64,000 nt of DNA from MR-S7 sp000400995 (GTDB taxonomy: Bacteria > Pseudomonadota > Gammaproteobacteria > Burkholderiales > Burkholderiaceae_C): the NCBI RefSeq assembly GCF_045291395.1, contig NZ_CP152342.1, positions 2,790,001-2,854,000 of the forward strand, in the 5' to 3' direction. The position numbers were made by a program, and so were the translations under genes. Of the stretch, positions 1 through 8,648 are shown one piece after another. Positions within the stretch are counted from its first letter, which is position 1. Each line of letters starts with the position of its first letter. The notes below the pieces were generated by a model. That model was not told the DNA's origin. It did no database searches and worked only from the letters and a program-made list of their open reading frames with translations.

Positions 1-1
1 C

Positions 2-1087
2 GGCGTGTCGTCGCTGGTGCTCACGCCCTTCTGCGCGGCGCTGTTCGGCGTGCGGCGCAGCCTGATCGGCGGGCTGATGCTCTGGGGCGTGGTCACTTTC
101 CTCTCGCCCACCATGAACAGCTACGGGCTGCTGCTGGCCTCGCGCATCCTGCTGGGCGTGTCGGAGGGGCCGCTGTTCTCGCTGGCGGGCAGCTACATCA
201 AGGCGCACTTCGAGAGCCGCGAGAACGGCAAGCCCAACTCCCTCGTCAACATGGGCACGGGCCTGGGGCTGGCGGTGGGCTACCCGTTCGTGGGCTACCT
301 GGTGGCGGCGCACGACTGGGAAACGTCGTTCCACGTGCTGGGCCTGGTCAACGTGCTGCTGGGCATTCCGCTGGTGCTGGCCTTCATCCACATGCCCCAG
401 GTGGAAACGGGGCTGCCCAAGCCCCGCTCGCTGGGCGAGGCCGTCGCGCAGGTGGGCTCCATCGTGCGCGGCGCCATGCACACGCGCTACCTGTGGCTCA
501 TCACCGTGCTGACGGCGGCCTTCCTGTCGTACCTGTGGGGCAGCAGCAACTGGCTGCCCGCCTACCTGAAGGAGTCGCGCGGCTTCTCGATGCGCGAGAT
601 GGGCTGGCTGGCCTCGCTGCCGCAGTACGCCAGCGTGGCGGCGGTGTTCGTGGGCGGCATGCTCATCGACCGCATCCAGCGCCGCAGCGTGCCGCTGATC
701 TTCGTCTTCGGCAGCGTGGGCGTGGCGCTGTCGGTGTGGCTGGCGATCCACATGGAAGACCGCTACGCCGCCGCCTACTGCCTGATCGCCGCCAACTTCT
801 GCTGGGGCCTGATGAGCCCGGCCATCCCCAGCACCGTGCAGCACTGCGCGCGGCCCGAGCACATCGCCAGCGCCTACGGCGTGGTCAACGGCGCGGGCAG
901 CCTGGTGGCGGGATTCATGCCGGCCATCATGGGCGCGGTGATCGGCGCGGTGTCCAGCCGCAGCCCGCAGGCAGGCTTCTTCGCGGGCTTCGCGGCGCTG
1001 ATCGGCACGCAGGCGGTGGTGCTGGCGTGCGGGCTGGTGCTGTGGGCGCGCGAGCGCGGCGCGGCCGCCGCGCCCGCAGGGGCTTAA
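2..1087 (+). CDS. MFS transporter, C-terminal part (5' end outside window)
   Basis: The reading frame is already open at the first base, so only the last 361 or so residues are visible. They hold repeated hydrophobic helices, and the stretch NMGTGLGLAVGYPFVGYLV resembles helices 4-5 of the anion:cation symporter (ACS) branch of the major facilitator superfamily. An inner-membrane transporter of an organic anion is the best reading; the substrate cannot be told. Its stop overlaps the stop of the convergent SDR gene by 4 nt. A GTG near the left edge is an internal codon, not the start. Confidence 0.85.
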   Translation, partial: GVSSLVLTPFCAALFGVRRSLIGGLMLWGVVTFLSPTMNSYGLLLASRILLGVSEGPLFSLAGSYIKAHFESRENGKPNSLVNMGTGLGLAVGYPFVGYLVAAHDWETSFHVLGLVNVLLGIPLVLAFIHMPQVETGLPKPRSLGEAVAQVGSIVRGAMHTRYLWLITVLTAAFLSYLWGSSNWLPAYLKESRGFSMREMGWLASLPQYASVAAVFVGGMLIDRIQRRSVPLIFVFGSVGVALSVWLAIHMEDRYAAAYCLIAANFCWGLMSPAIPSTVQHCARPEHIASAYGVVNGAGSLVAGFMPAIMGAVIGAVSSRSPQAGFFAGFAALIGTQAVVLACGLVLWARERGAAAAPAGA

Positions 1088-1992
1088 CGCCGCGCGGCCA
1101 GCGCCTTTTCCACCTCGTTCGTGCCCTGGGCGGCGCCGCTTTGCGGCACCTGCTCGCCCGCGCGGTCGGTCACCTCGGCCAGGCGCGCGGCGAGCTGCTC
1201 GGGCACGTCGGCGCCGATGCCCAGGTGCAGCCCTTGCGTGAGCGTGATGTGCGCCGCCTCGAACGTGCCCGCGCCCGCGCACAGGATGGTGCGCGTGGGC
1301 GCGCTCTCGTGCGCCAGCACCAGCATGGCGGGCACGACGGCCTCGGGCTGGAGGGCGTCGAACACCTCCTGGGGGAACAGCCCCTCGGTCATGCGCGTGG
1401 CCGCCGTGGGCGCCAGGGCGTTCACGCGGATGCCGTACTTGGCGCCTTCGATGGCCAGGGTCTGCATCAGCCCCACCTGGGCGAGCTTGGCCGCGCCGTA
1501 GTTGGCCTGGCCGAAGTTGCCGTACAGGCCCGTGGACGAGGTGGTCATCACGATGCGCCCGTAGTTCTGCGCCTGCATGTGCGGCCACACGGCCTTGCAG
1601 CAGTGCGCCGCGCCCATGAGGTGCACCTGCACCACCAGGGCGAAGTCGGCCATGTCCATCTTGGCGAACGACTTGTCGCGCAGGATGCCGGCGTTGTTGA
1701 CCAGCACGTCCACGCGGCCCCAGGCATCGACGGCCTGCTGCACCATGGCCTGCACGGCGGCGAAGTCGGTGACCGACGCGCCGTTGGCCAGCGCCTCGCC
1801 GCCCGCGGCGCGGATCTCGTCGACCACCGCCTGCGCGGCCGTGGCCGTGCCTCCGCTGCCGTCCACCGCGCCGCCCAGGTCGTTGACCAGCACCTTGGCG
1901 CCGCGCGCGGCCAGCGCCAGCGCATGCTGGCGCCCCAGTCCGCCGCCCGCGCCGGTCACGATGGCCACGCGGCCGTTGAAATCGATTGCCAT
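1084..1992 (-). CDS. SDR family dehydrogenase, (3R)-hydroxyacyl-CoA dehydrogenase-like
   Basis: A 302-residue NAD(P)-dependent short-chain dehydrogenase. It has the N-terminal Rossmann motif TGAGGGLG (residues about 12-19), the NNAG motif, and the catalytic Ser and YGAAK (YxxxK). The N-terminal half, with LVNDLGGAVDGSG, looks like the dehydrogenase domain of peroxisomal multifunctional enzyme type 2, so a beta-oxidation-type 3-hydroxyacyl-CoA substrate is likely (inference). The start at MAIDFNG is preceded by AAAGGAG at good spacing; a longer upstream frame is not needed. It is convergent with the MFS gene, and its direct partner is not visible. Confidence 0.88.
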   Translation of the reverse strand: MAIDFNGRVAIVTGAGGGLGRQHALALAARGAKVLVNDLGGAVDGSGGTATAAQAVVDEIRAAGGEALANGASVTDFAAVQAMVQQAVDAWGRVDVLVNNAGILRDKSFAKMDMADFALVVQVHLMGAAHCCKAVWPHMQAQNYGRIVMTTSSTGLYGNFGQANYGAAKLAQVGLMQTLAIEGAKYGIRVNALAPTAATRMTEGLFPQEVFDALQPEAVVPAMLVLAHESAPTRTILCAGAGTFEAAHITLTQGLHLGIGADVPEQLAARLAEVTDRAGEQVPQSGAAQGTNEVEKALAARR

Positions 1993-2100
1993 GGATATTG
2001 CTCCTTTGTATCTGTTGCCCCCGTACTGTAAGAGCTGTTCGCGGCCCTTCCGGGGGGACGCATGCCGGCGGCAAGTGCCATCCCCTACACTTGTATTCAA

Positions 2101-2657
2101 ATGTTTCTAAAAATCCGTTCCACGACGCCCTCGCAGCGCACCCCGTTCCACCCCGCCAGCATGGGCCTGGCGCTGCTGTGCGCCGCCGCCGCCGCGATGG
2201 CGGGCCCCACGCCCGAGCCGGTGCAGGCCGGCGCCCTGGCAGCCCTGCCAGCCTCCAGCCGGGTGGTGCTGCAGGCCGGCGCGCAGGGCAAGGAGCGCGC
2301 CTTCACCCTCGCGCAGATCGAGGCCGCCGGCATGCACCGGGTCACCACCTCCACGTATTGGCCTTCCGACGACGGCACCTACGAAGGCCCGCTGCTGCGC
2401 GACGTGCTGGCCGCCGCCGGCCTCGCTGGCGCCGCGCAGGTGCAGGTGGTCGCGCGCGACGGCTTCACCCAGACGATCCCGCGGGAGGACTGGACGCGCT
2501 GGCCCGTGATGGTGGCCACCCGCAAGAACGGCTCCCCCTGGGCGTGCGCGACAAGGGGCCGCTGCGCATCATCTATCCGCGCGACATGGCCCAGGCCCTG
2601 CACGACGCACAGTACCGGCTGCGCTGGGTGTGGATGATCCAGCGCATAGCGCCCTGA
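2101..2657 (+). pseudogene. Molybdopterin-dependent oxidoreductase-like periplasmic protein, frameshifted
   Basis: Small secreted protein with a sulfite-oxidase/YedY-type molybdopterin-binding fold. The N-terminus (MFLKIRST..., then an Ala-rich hydrophobic stretch ending AMAGPT) reads as a signal peptide. The frame is intact to about position 2533; after that the family's typical ending (VRDKGPLRIIYPRD ... RWVWMIQRI) continues in another frame. Adding one C to the CCCCC run at 2534-2538 restores a 185-residue protein. Its end lies 20 nt before the GGDEF-EAL start, so the two are probably co-transcribed. The break is more likely a sequencing error than true decay. Whether it binds Moco cannot be told. 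Confidence 0.7.
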
Positions 2658-2677
2658 TACCGCGCTCCCTCCGCGCA

Positions 2678-4636
2678 ATGCCGCGCCGCCGCTTCCTCCT
2701 TCTCATGGCCCTGGTGCTGGCGGGCACCGTGGCCAGCGTGATCGCCCTAACGGCCAGCCTGCGCAGCATCAGCCAGGCGCTGCCGCTGGAGAGCATGCAC
2801 CGCCAGCGCGACTTCGCGGCGCTGCTGCTCGACATCACCCGGCTGGACCGCGCTCTGTCCGTGGCGCGCCTCGCGCCCGGTCCCGAGGCGCTGGACGAAG
2901 CCCGCTTCGCCTTCGAACTGGTGCTGCTGCGCGTGCGCGACAACACCGCGCTCTACCCTCGCGGCGACGAGGAAGTGGAGGCCTTCCATGGCCGCATCGC
3001 AGCAGCGCTGGAGCGCCTGGAGCCCCTGCTGGCGGATGGCCCGCCCCCCAGCCGTGCGCTGCTGGCGCGGCATGCGCAGGCTTGGGAGGAACTGCGCGGC
3101 CAGGCGCGCGGCCTGACCGACCAGGTGTTCCAGGACGCCGTGGAGCGCGCCATCGCCCAGCGCGACCATCTGCTGACGCTGCGCAGGCACCTGTTCGCCG
3201 GCATCGCCCTGGTGGCCCTGGCCGCGCTGGCGCTGCTGACCTCGCTGGTGCGCCAGCAGCGCGCCTATGCGCAGCTGCAGAGCGTGGGCCAGGAGATGCG
3301 CGCCATGGCCTTCAACGACCCGCTCACCGGCCTGGCGAACCGGCGCCTGCTCATCGACCGGCTGCAGCAGGCGCTGGCCGCCAGCGGGCGCAGCGGGCAG
3401 TGGGGCGCCGTGCTATTCCTCGACCTCGACCACTTCAAGACGCTCAACGACACGCAGGGGCACGACGTGGGCGACCAGTTGCTGCAGCAGGTGGCACGCC
3501 GGCTGGTGACGACCGCCCGCGCGAGCGACACCGTGGCCCGCCTGGGCGGCGACGAGTTCGTGGTGATGCTGGAAACGCTGGGCGCCAGCGACGCCGAGGC
3601 CGCGCGGCATGCCGAGGCACTGGCCGAGCGCGTGCGCGAGCAGATCGCCCGCCCCTACGCCATCGCCCGGCTGACGCACGGCTACCACATCAGCCCCAGC
3701 ATCGGCGTAGCGCTGTTCCAGGGCACCGCCGAACCCGTGGACGTGCTGCTCAAGCAGGCCGACATGGCGCTCTACCAAGCCAAGGACGCGGGCCGCAACG
3801 CCATCCGCTTCTTCAACCCCGCCATGCAGGCGGCGGTGGAGCAGCGCATCCAGACCGAAACCGCGCTGCGCCAGGCCATCGCGGCGAAGGAACTGCAGCT
3901 GCACTACCAGCCACAGGTGGACGCGCAAGGCCGCATCGTGGCAGCCGAGGCGCTGCTGCGCTGGCAGCCGCCCGAGGGGCCGCTGGTGCTGCCCGCCGAA
4001 TTCATCGACGTGGCCGAAGACAGCGGCCTCATCGCCCCCATCGGCCGCTGGGTGCTGGAAACCGCCTGCGCCCAGCTGCGCGCCTGGGCCGGACAGGCGC
4101 ACGCGCGGCATCTGCAGCTGTCGGTCAACGTGAGCGCGCGGCAGTTCCGCCAGCCCGGCTTCGAAACCGAGGTGCGCCAGATGCTGGAGCACGCTGGCGC
4201 GCCGGCCGGGCAGCTCACGATCGAGCTGACGGAGAGCGTGGTGCTGGGCGACGTGGCCGACGCCAAGCGCAAGATGCAGGCGCTGCGCGCCGACGGCGTC
4301 GATTTCTCGCTCGATGACTTCGGCACGGGCTACGCATCGCTCACCTACCTGAAACAGCTGCCATTCACGCAAATCAAGATCGACCGCTCCTTCGTCACCG
4401 ACATCGGCCGCGATGAGAGCGACGAGGCCATCTGCGCCACCATCATCGACCTGGGCCACAGCCTGGGGCTGGACGTGGTGGCCGAAGGGGTGGAAACCCC
4501 GATGCAGCGCGACTTCCTGCGCGCCCGCCGCTGCGACCTGATGCAGGGCCACCTGTCCGGCGCCGCCATGCCGCTCGAAGCATTCGAGCGGCTGCTGCGG
4601 GTTATCCCTGCGGGCACTGGACAATCGTGTGGATAA
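2678..4636 (+). CDS. Bifunctional diguanylate cyclase/phosphodiesterase (GGDEF-EAL)
   Basis: A 652-residue inner-membrane protein that makes or breaks cyclic di-GMP. An N-terminal membrane helix (FLLLMALVLAGTVASVIAL), a periplasmic helical region and a second helix (LFAGIALVALAALALLTSLV, near 175) precede the GGDEF domain. That domain keeps GGDEF exactly, and RASD five residues before it matches the inhibitory I-site. The EAL domain keeps EALLRW and DDFGTG, so both activities look possible. The start MPRRRFLL was chosen because it leads straight into the membrane helix; an ATG at 2630 would overlap the upstream gene. The last codons lie inside a 125-bp duplicated segment, and the stop codon is part of a DnaA-box-like sequence. 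Confidence 0.9.
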   Translation: MPRRRFLLLMALVLAGTVASVIALTASLRSISQALPLESMHRQRDFAALLLDITRLDRALSVARLAPGPEALDEARFAFELVLLRVRDNTALYPRGDEEVEAFHGRIAAALERLEPLLADGPPPSRALLARHAQAWEELRGQARGLTDQVFQDAVERAIAQRDHLLTLRRHLFAGIALVALAALALLTSLVRQQRAYAQLQSVGQEMRAMAFNDPLTGLANRRLLIDRLQQALAASGRSGQWGAVLFLDLDHFKTLNDTQGHDVGDQLLQQVARRLVTTARASDTVARLGGDEFVVMLETLGASDAEAARHAEALAERVREQIARPYAIARLTHGYHISPSIGVALFQGTAEPVDVLLKQADMALYQAKDAGRNAIRFFNPAMQAAVEQRIQTETALRQAIAAKELQLHYQPQVDAQGRIVAAEALLRWQPPEGPLVLPAEFIDVAEDSGLIAPIGRWVLETACAQLRAWAGQAHARHLQLSVNVSARQFRQPGFETEVRQMLEHAGAPAGQLTIELTESVVLGDVADAKRKMQALRADGVDFSLDDFGTGYASLTYLKQLPFTQIKIDRSFVTDIGRDESDEAICATIIDLGHSLGLDVVAEGVETPMQRDFLRARRCDLMQGHLSGAAMPLEAFERLLRVIPAGTGQSCG

Positions 4637-4850
4637 CCCTGGACAAGCGCTGTATGGCCCGCGCAAGTGGTTGATCCGCAAGGATTTCTCTTGTATTGCT
4701 GAAAATTTGGGCAGGCCGGCCGCGGGTTATCCCACCCGCCGTTGGACAATCATGGGGATAACTTTGGACAACCGCTGTATGGCGTGCCCAAGTGCTTGAT
4801 TTGCAAGGCGGCACGCTGCGCTGCCTGTTTTTTAAGCACGCCGGCCGGCC
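4601..4850. repeat. Two-copy 125-bp tandem repeat with DnaA-box-like motifs
   Basis: Units 4601-4725 and 4726-4850 line up at a constant 125-nt offset without gaps. In the best 65 bases (4619-4683 against 4744-4808) 54 are identical by hand count, and both units end in GCCGGCC. Unit 1 carries TGTGGATAA (4628-4636), the reverse complement of a consensus DnaA box TTATCCACA; unit 2 has the one-off TGGGGATAA, and each unit opens with TTATCCC. Unit 1 overlaps the end of the GGDEF-EAL gene. With the next repeat it fills the gap before the ferredoxin gene. Function unknown. Confidence 0.75.
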
Positions 4851-4861
4851 ACCGCAGACTA

Positions 4862-4917
4862 TCGATTTCATAGCGGCCAGCGCTTGATGGACGAGCGCTG
4901 GAGGCGATTTTTACCCT
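4862..4917 (-). repeat. Dispersed palindromic repeat (CCAGCGCTT family), reverse orientation
   Basis: Left arm CCAGCGCT (4877-4884) pairs with AGCGCTGG (4894-4901). The flanks GCCTCCAGCGCT... and ...GCTATGAAA, read on the minus strand, match the other copies in this window. An ATG at 4884 lies inside this element, which is one reason to start the ferredoxin at 4926. Confidence 0.7.
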
Positions 4918-4925
4918 TGACCGAC

Positions 4926-5222
4926 ATGAACGCACCCGCCCCCCTGCCCTTCTTCACCGCCCGCGTGGGCGACGACGGCACGCAATGCGACGCCTGGCCC
5001 GAGCAGCCGCTGCTGGTGTCGCTGGAGCAAGGCGGCATCGACTGGCCCAGCTCCTGCCGCAACGGCACCTGCCGCACCTGCATCGGAATGCTCGCCGAGG
5101 GCCAGGTGCGCTACGAGGTGGAATGGCCCGGCCTCTCGCCCGAGGAAAAGGCCGAGGGCTGCGTGCTGCCCTGCGTGGCCTATCCGCTGAGCGACGTCAA
5201 ACTCGAGGCGCCCGGCATCTGA
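4926..5222 (+). CDS. [2Fe-2S] ferredoxin, plant type
   Basis: A 98-residue soluble electron carrier. The cluster ligands are visible as SCRNGTCRTC (C-x4-C-x2-C) and a fourth Cys in VLPC about 40 residues later, the plant-type arrangement. The stretch EWPGLSPEEKAEGCVLPC is typical of the stand-alone ferredoxins of Burkholderiales. The start MNAPAP was preferred over the ATG pair at 4884, which falls in a palindromic repeat. Its redox partner is not evident from the neighbours. Confidence 0.88.
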   Translation: MNAPAPLPFFTARVGDDGTQCDAWPEQPLLVSLEQGGIDWPSSCRNGTCRTCIGMLAEGQVRYEVEWPGLSPEEKAEGCVLPCVAYPLSDVKLEAPGI

Positions 5223-5339
5223 CCGGCTGGACTAAAATCGCGCGCTTCGGGATCGACGCATCCCTTAAGCCGTGCGGCCCGTGAGGCGCATCGCCTGTTC
5301 CTTGACCTGGGCGCGCGGCCATCCACCCGAAAGCCCTGC

Positions 5340-6461
5340 ATGAATTCCCCCCTCACGCCTGTGCCGATCTCGCCCGTCGAGGACATCGTGGCCGAGCTGG
5401 CTGCCGGCCGCATCGTGATCCTCGTGGACGAGGAAGACCGCGAGAACGAAGGCGACCTGGTGATCGCCGCCGACCACGTGACGCCCGAGGCCATCAACTT
5501 CATGGCCCGCTTCGGCCGCGGCCTGGTCTGCCTGACCCTCACGCGCGAGCGCTGCGAGCGGCTGCAGCTGCCGCCCATGGCGGCGCGCAACGGCACCAAG
5601 ATGGGCACGGCGTTCACCGTCTCCATCGAGGCGGCCGAGGGCGTGACCACCGGCATCTCCGCCGCCGACCGCGCGCGCACGGTGCAGGCCGCCGTGGCGC
5701 CCGGCGCCGTGGCCGCCGACCTGGTGCAGCCCGGCCACATCTTCCCGCTGCAGGCGGTGGACGGCGGCGTGCTCATGCGCGCCGGCCACACCGAGGCCGG
5801 CTGCGACCTGGCCGCCATGGCCGGCTGCAGCCCCGCCGCCGTGATCTGCGAGGTGATGAAGGACGACGGCACCATGGCCCGCCTGCCCGACCTGCAGCTC
5901 TTCGCGGCCGAGCACGGCATCAAGATCGGCACCATCGTCGACCTGATCGAGCACCGCAGCCGCACCGAATCGCTGGTGCAAAAGGTGGGCTCGCGCGTGC
6001 TGCACACCGCCTTCGGCGAATTCACCGCCCATGCCTTCCGCGACGCGCCCAGCCAGGCCGTGCACCTGGCGCTGGTCAAGGGCCAGTGGGACGCACAGAC
6101 CAGCGTGCCTGTGCGCGTGCACGAGCCGCTGTCGGTGCTGGACGCGCTGGAAACCGGCCGCGCCATGCACTCCTGGAGCCTGGACGCCAGCCTGCACCAC
6201 ATCGCCAGCCACGGCTGCGGCGTGGCCGTGCTGCTGAACTGCGGCGAGACGGCCGAGCAGCTGCTGGAGCAGTTCGAGGGCAAGGCCCGCGCCGCCCAGG
6301 CGCCCGAGCGCGGCCGCATGGACCTGCGCACCTACGGCGTGGGCGCGCAGATCCTGCGCGACGTGGGCGTGGCCCGCATGCAGCTCATGGGCCAGCCGCG
6401 CCGCATGCCCAGCATGGCGGGATACGGGCTCGAAATCACCGGCTACATCTCCAAGGAATAA
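5340..6461 (+). CDS. ribBA: 3,4-dihydroxy-2-butanone 4-phosphate synthase with degenerate GTP cyclohydrolase II-like domain (RibBX type)
   Basis: A 373-residue protein of riboflavin synthesis. The N-terminal DHBP synthase domain (about 1-205) is complete: DEEDRENEGDLVIAADHVT (acidic metal ligands), GRGLVCLTL and GHTEAGCDLA are all present, so it should turn ribulose 5-phosphate into dihydroxybutanone phosphate. The C-terminal half keeps VRVHEPLSVLDALE but lacks the three zinc-binding cysteines of true GTP cyclohydrolase II (family motif C-x10-C-x-C), so that domain is probably inactive. It lies 3 nt upstream of ribH. I see no FMN riboswitch in the 117-nt leader. Confidence 0.93.
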   Translation: MNSPLTPVPISPVEDIVAELAAGRIVILVDEEDRENEGDLVIAADHVTPEAINFMARFGRGLVCLTLTRERCERLQLPPMAARNGTKMGTAFTVSIEAAEGVTTGISAADRARTVQAAVAPGAVAADLVQPGHIFPLQAVDGGVLMRAGHTEAGCDLAAMAGCSPAAVICEVMKDDGTMARLPDLQLFAAEHGIKIGTIVDLIEHRSRTESLVQKVGSRVLHTAFGEFTAHAFRDAPSQAVHLALVKGQWDAQTSVPVRVHEPLSVLDALETGRAMHSWSLDASLHHIASHGCGVAVLLNCGETAEQLLEQFEGKARAAQAPERGRMDLRTYGVGAQILRDVGVARMQLMGQPRRMPSMAGYGLEITGYISKE

Positions 6462-6464
6462 ACC

Positions 6465-6929
6465 ATGTTTGGCGCAGACAAAGGCACCGCTGACAAGCTC
6501 GATGGCAAGAAGCTGCACATCGGCATCGTGCAGGCCCGCTTCAACGAGAGCATCACCAACAGCCTGGCTGCGGCCTGCCGCGCCGAGCTGCTGCGGCTGG
6601 GCGTGCAGGACAAGCACATCCGCCACGTGCTGGTGCCCGGCGCGCTGGAGGTGCCGGTGGCGCTGCAGGCCATGGCCGAGCGCGACGAGTTCGACGCGCT
6701 GATCGCGCTGGGCTGCATCATCCGCGGCGAGACCTACCACTTCGAGCTGGTGGCCAACGAGTCGGGCGCGGGCGTCACGCGCCTGGCGCTGGACTACCAG
6801 GTGCCGATCGCCAACGCCATCATCACCACCGAGAACCTGGAACAGGCCATCGCCCGCCAGACGGACAAGGGCGTGGACGCGGCCCGCGTGGCCGTGGAAA
6901 TGGCGAACCTGCTGGAGGAGCTGTCGTGA
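6465..6929 (+). CDS. ribH: 6,7-dimethyl-8-ribityllumazine synthase
   Basis: A 154-residue protein that joins dihydroxybutanone phosphate, made by the gene just upstream, to the ribityl-pyrimidine intermediate to give lumazine. Family signatures seen are IVQARFNESIT near the N-terminus, VPGALEVPVALQ, GCIIRGETYHFE and ANAIITTENLEQA. Length is usual. It starts 3 nt after the ribBX stop and ends in a GTGA overlap with nusB, so the three are clearly one operon. Confidence 0.96.
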   Translation: MFGADKGTADKLDGKKLHIGIVQARFNESITNSLAAACRAELLRLGVQDKHIRHVLVPGALEVPVALQAMAERDEFDALIALGCIIRGETYHFELVANESGAGVTRLALDYQVPIANAIITTENLEQAIARQTDKGVDAARVAVEMANLLEELS

Positions 6930-7462
6930 CCGAACCCACCACCACGCCCGAGCAACCCGGGCGCCCGCCGCGCCAGCCGCGCACCGGCACCACCAGCACC
7001 GGGGCGCGCAAGGCCGGCTCCAAGTCCAACCGCAGCCGCGCGCGCGAATTCGCGCTGCAGGCGCTCTACCAGCACCTGGTGGGCGGCAACGACGCCACCG
7101 CCATCGACCTGTTCACGCGTGACCTCTCGGGCTTCCACAAGGCCGACGCGGCGCACTACGACGCGCTGCTGCACGGCTGCATTGAGGGAGCGCAGGCACT
7201 GGACGCGCTGATCGCCCCCAAGCTCGACCGCAAGATGAGCGAGATCTCGCCCATCGAGCACGCGGTGATGTGGATCGGCGTCTACGAGTTCCAGCACTGC
7301 CTGGACGTGCCCTGGCGCGTGGTCATCAACGAATGCATCGAGCTGGCCAAGGAGTTCGGCGGCACCGACGGGCACAAGTACGTCAACGGCGTGCTGGGCG
7401 GCCTGGCGCCCCAGCTGCGCGAGGCGGAGGTGGCGGCCGACAAGGCGGCGGGCAAGGCATGA
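6926..7462 (+). CDS. nusB: Transcription antitermination factor NusB
   Basis: A 178-residue RNA-binding protein of the rRNA antitermination complex. The helical NusB core starts at about residue 38 (RSRAREFALQALYQ) and ends with RVVINECIELAKEFGGTDGHKYVNGVLGGL, the family hallmark. The first 38 residues are a Pro/Thr/Arg-rich, probably disordered extension not found in shorter homologues. The GTG start overlaps the ribH stop (GTGA), the usual ribH-nusB coupling. The end overlaps the next ATG by 4 nt. Confidence 0.95.
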   Translation: MTEPTTTPEQPGRPPRQPRTGTTSTGARKAGSKSNRSRAREFALQALYQHLVGGNDATAIDLFTRDLSGFHKADAAHYDALLHGCIEGAQALDALIAPKLDRKMSEISPIEHAVMWIGVYEFQHCLDVPWRVVINECIELAKEFGGTDGHKYVNGVLGGLAPQLREAEVAADKAAGKA

Positions 7463-8643
7463 GGTTTTCCACCCGCGCCGAGCGCATCGAACCCTTCTAC
7501 GTGATGGAAGTCGCCAAGGCCGCGCAGGCTCTGGCGCGCGAGGCCGCAGGCACGGCCGAGCCCATGATCTTCCTGAACATCGGCGAGCCCGACTTCACCG
7601 CGCCGCCGCTGGTGCAGGAAGCGGCCGACCGCGCCATGCGCGCGGGCCGCACGCAGTACACGCAGGCGCTGGGGCTCGACGCATTGCGCGAGCGCATCAG
7701 CGGCTGGTATGCCCAGCGCTTCGGCGTCGACGTGCCCGCGCGGCGCATCGTGGTCACGGCCGGCGCGTCGGCCGCGCTGCAGCTCGCCTGCCTGGCGCTG
7801 ATCGAGGCGGGCGACGAGATCCTGATGCCCGACCCCAGCTACCCCTGCAACCGCCACTTCGTGAGCGCGGCCGAGGGCAAGGCGGTGCTGATCCCCACCA
7901 CGGCGGAAGAACGCTTCCAGCTGAGCGCCGCGAAGGTCGAGGCCGCCTGGGGCCCGAAGACACGCGGCGTGCTGCTGGCCTCGCCCTCCAACCCCACGGG
8001 CACCTCCATCGCCCCCGATGAACTGCGCCGCATCCAGGGCGTGGTGCGCGCACGCGGCGGCATCACGCTGATCGACGAGATCTACCTGGGCCTGTCCTAC
8101 GACGAGGCCTTCGGCCAGACCGCTCTGGCGCTGGGCGACGACGTCATCAGCATCAACAGCTTCAGCAAGTACTTCAACATGACCGGCTGGCGCCTGGGCT
8201 GGATGGTGGTGCCCGACGCCATGGTGCCCGTGGTCGAGCGCCTGGCGCAGAACCTGTTCATCTGCGCCTCGGCCATCTCGCAGCATGCCGCGCTGGCCTG
8301 CTTCGAGAAGGACAGCATCGCCGAGTACGAGCGCCGCCGCGCGGAATTCAAGGCGCGGCGCGACTTCTTCATCCCCGCGCTGCAATCGCTGGGCCTGACG
8401 GTGCCCGTGATGCCCGACGGCGCCTTCTATGCCTGGGCCGACTGCACGCAGGCCGCGCAGACGCTGGGCGTGTCGGGCAGCTGGGACTTCGCCTTCGCGC
8501 TGATGCGCCGCGCGCACCTGGCCATCACGCCGGGGCGCGACTTCGGCACGGCGGACACGGGGCGCTTCGTGCGCTTTTCCACCGCCAGCTCCATGGCGCA
8601 GCTGCAGGAATCGGTGGCGCGCCTGCGCGCCCTGCTGGGCTGA
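7459..8643 (+). CDS. Pyridoxal phosphate-dependent class I/II aminotransferase
   Basis: A 394-residue fold-type I aminotransferase. Seen: NIGEPDF near the start, SPSNPTGT, IDEIYLGLSY, and the PLP-lysine region NSFSKYFNMTGWRLGWMV with the Schiff-base lysine. The family mostly acts on aspartate, alanine or aromatic amino acids; the exact substrate cannot be read. The ATG overlaps the nusB stop (ATGA), so it belongs to the riboflavin-nusB operon by position. The thioesterase gene follows 5 nt later. Confidence 0.9.
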   Translation: MRFSTRAERIEPFYVMEVAKAAQALAREAAGTAEPMIFLNIGEPDFTAPPLVQEAADRAMRAGRTQYTQALGLDALRERISGWYAQRFGVDVPARRIVVTAGASAALQLACLALIEAGDEILMPDPSYPCNRHFVSAAEGKAVLIPTTAEERFQLSAAKVEAAWGPKTRGVLLASPSNPTGTSIAPDELRRIQGVVRARGGITLIDEIYLGLSYDEAFGQTALALGDDVISINSFSKYFNMTGWRLGWMVVPDAMVPVVERLAQNLFICASAISQHAALACFEKDSIAEYERRRAEFKARRDFFIPALQSLGLTVPVMPDGAFYAWADCTQAAQTLGVSGSWDFAFALMRRAHLAITPGRDFGTADTGRFVRFSTASSMAQLQESVARLRALLG

Positions 8644-8648
8644 GGCGC

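Noticed and set aside
4601..4850. Replication origin at the DnaA-box-like repeat
   Set aside because: No dnaA, dnaN, AT-rich unwinding region or other oriC neighbour is present; a few boxes alone are not enough.
4345..4871. Overlapping minus-strand frames with similar peptides (SYPHDCP, GYPHDCP)
   Set aside because: The likeness comes from the 125-bp tandem DNA repeat, not from protein-coding repeats.
4884..4925. Ferredoxin start at the double ATG at 4884
   Set aside because: It lies inside a copy of the dispersed palindrome; 4926 gives the family-typical start.
5223..5339. Possible FMN riboswitch before the riboflavin gene
   Set aside because: The leader has small hairpins (GGGATCGACGCATCCC) but not the conserved RFN sequence blocks, so I do not call it.
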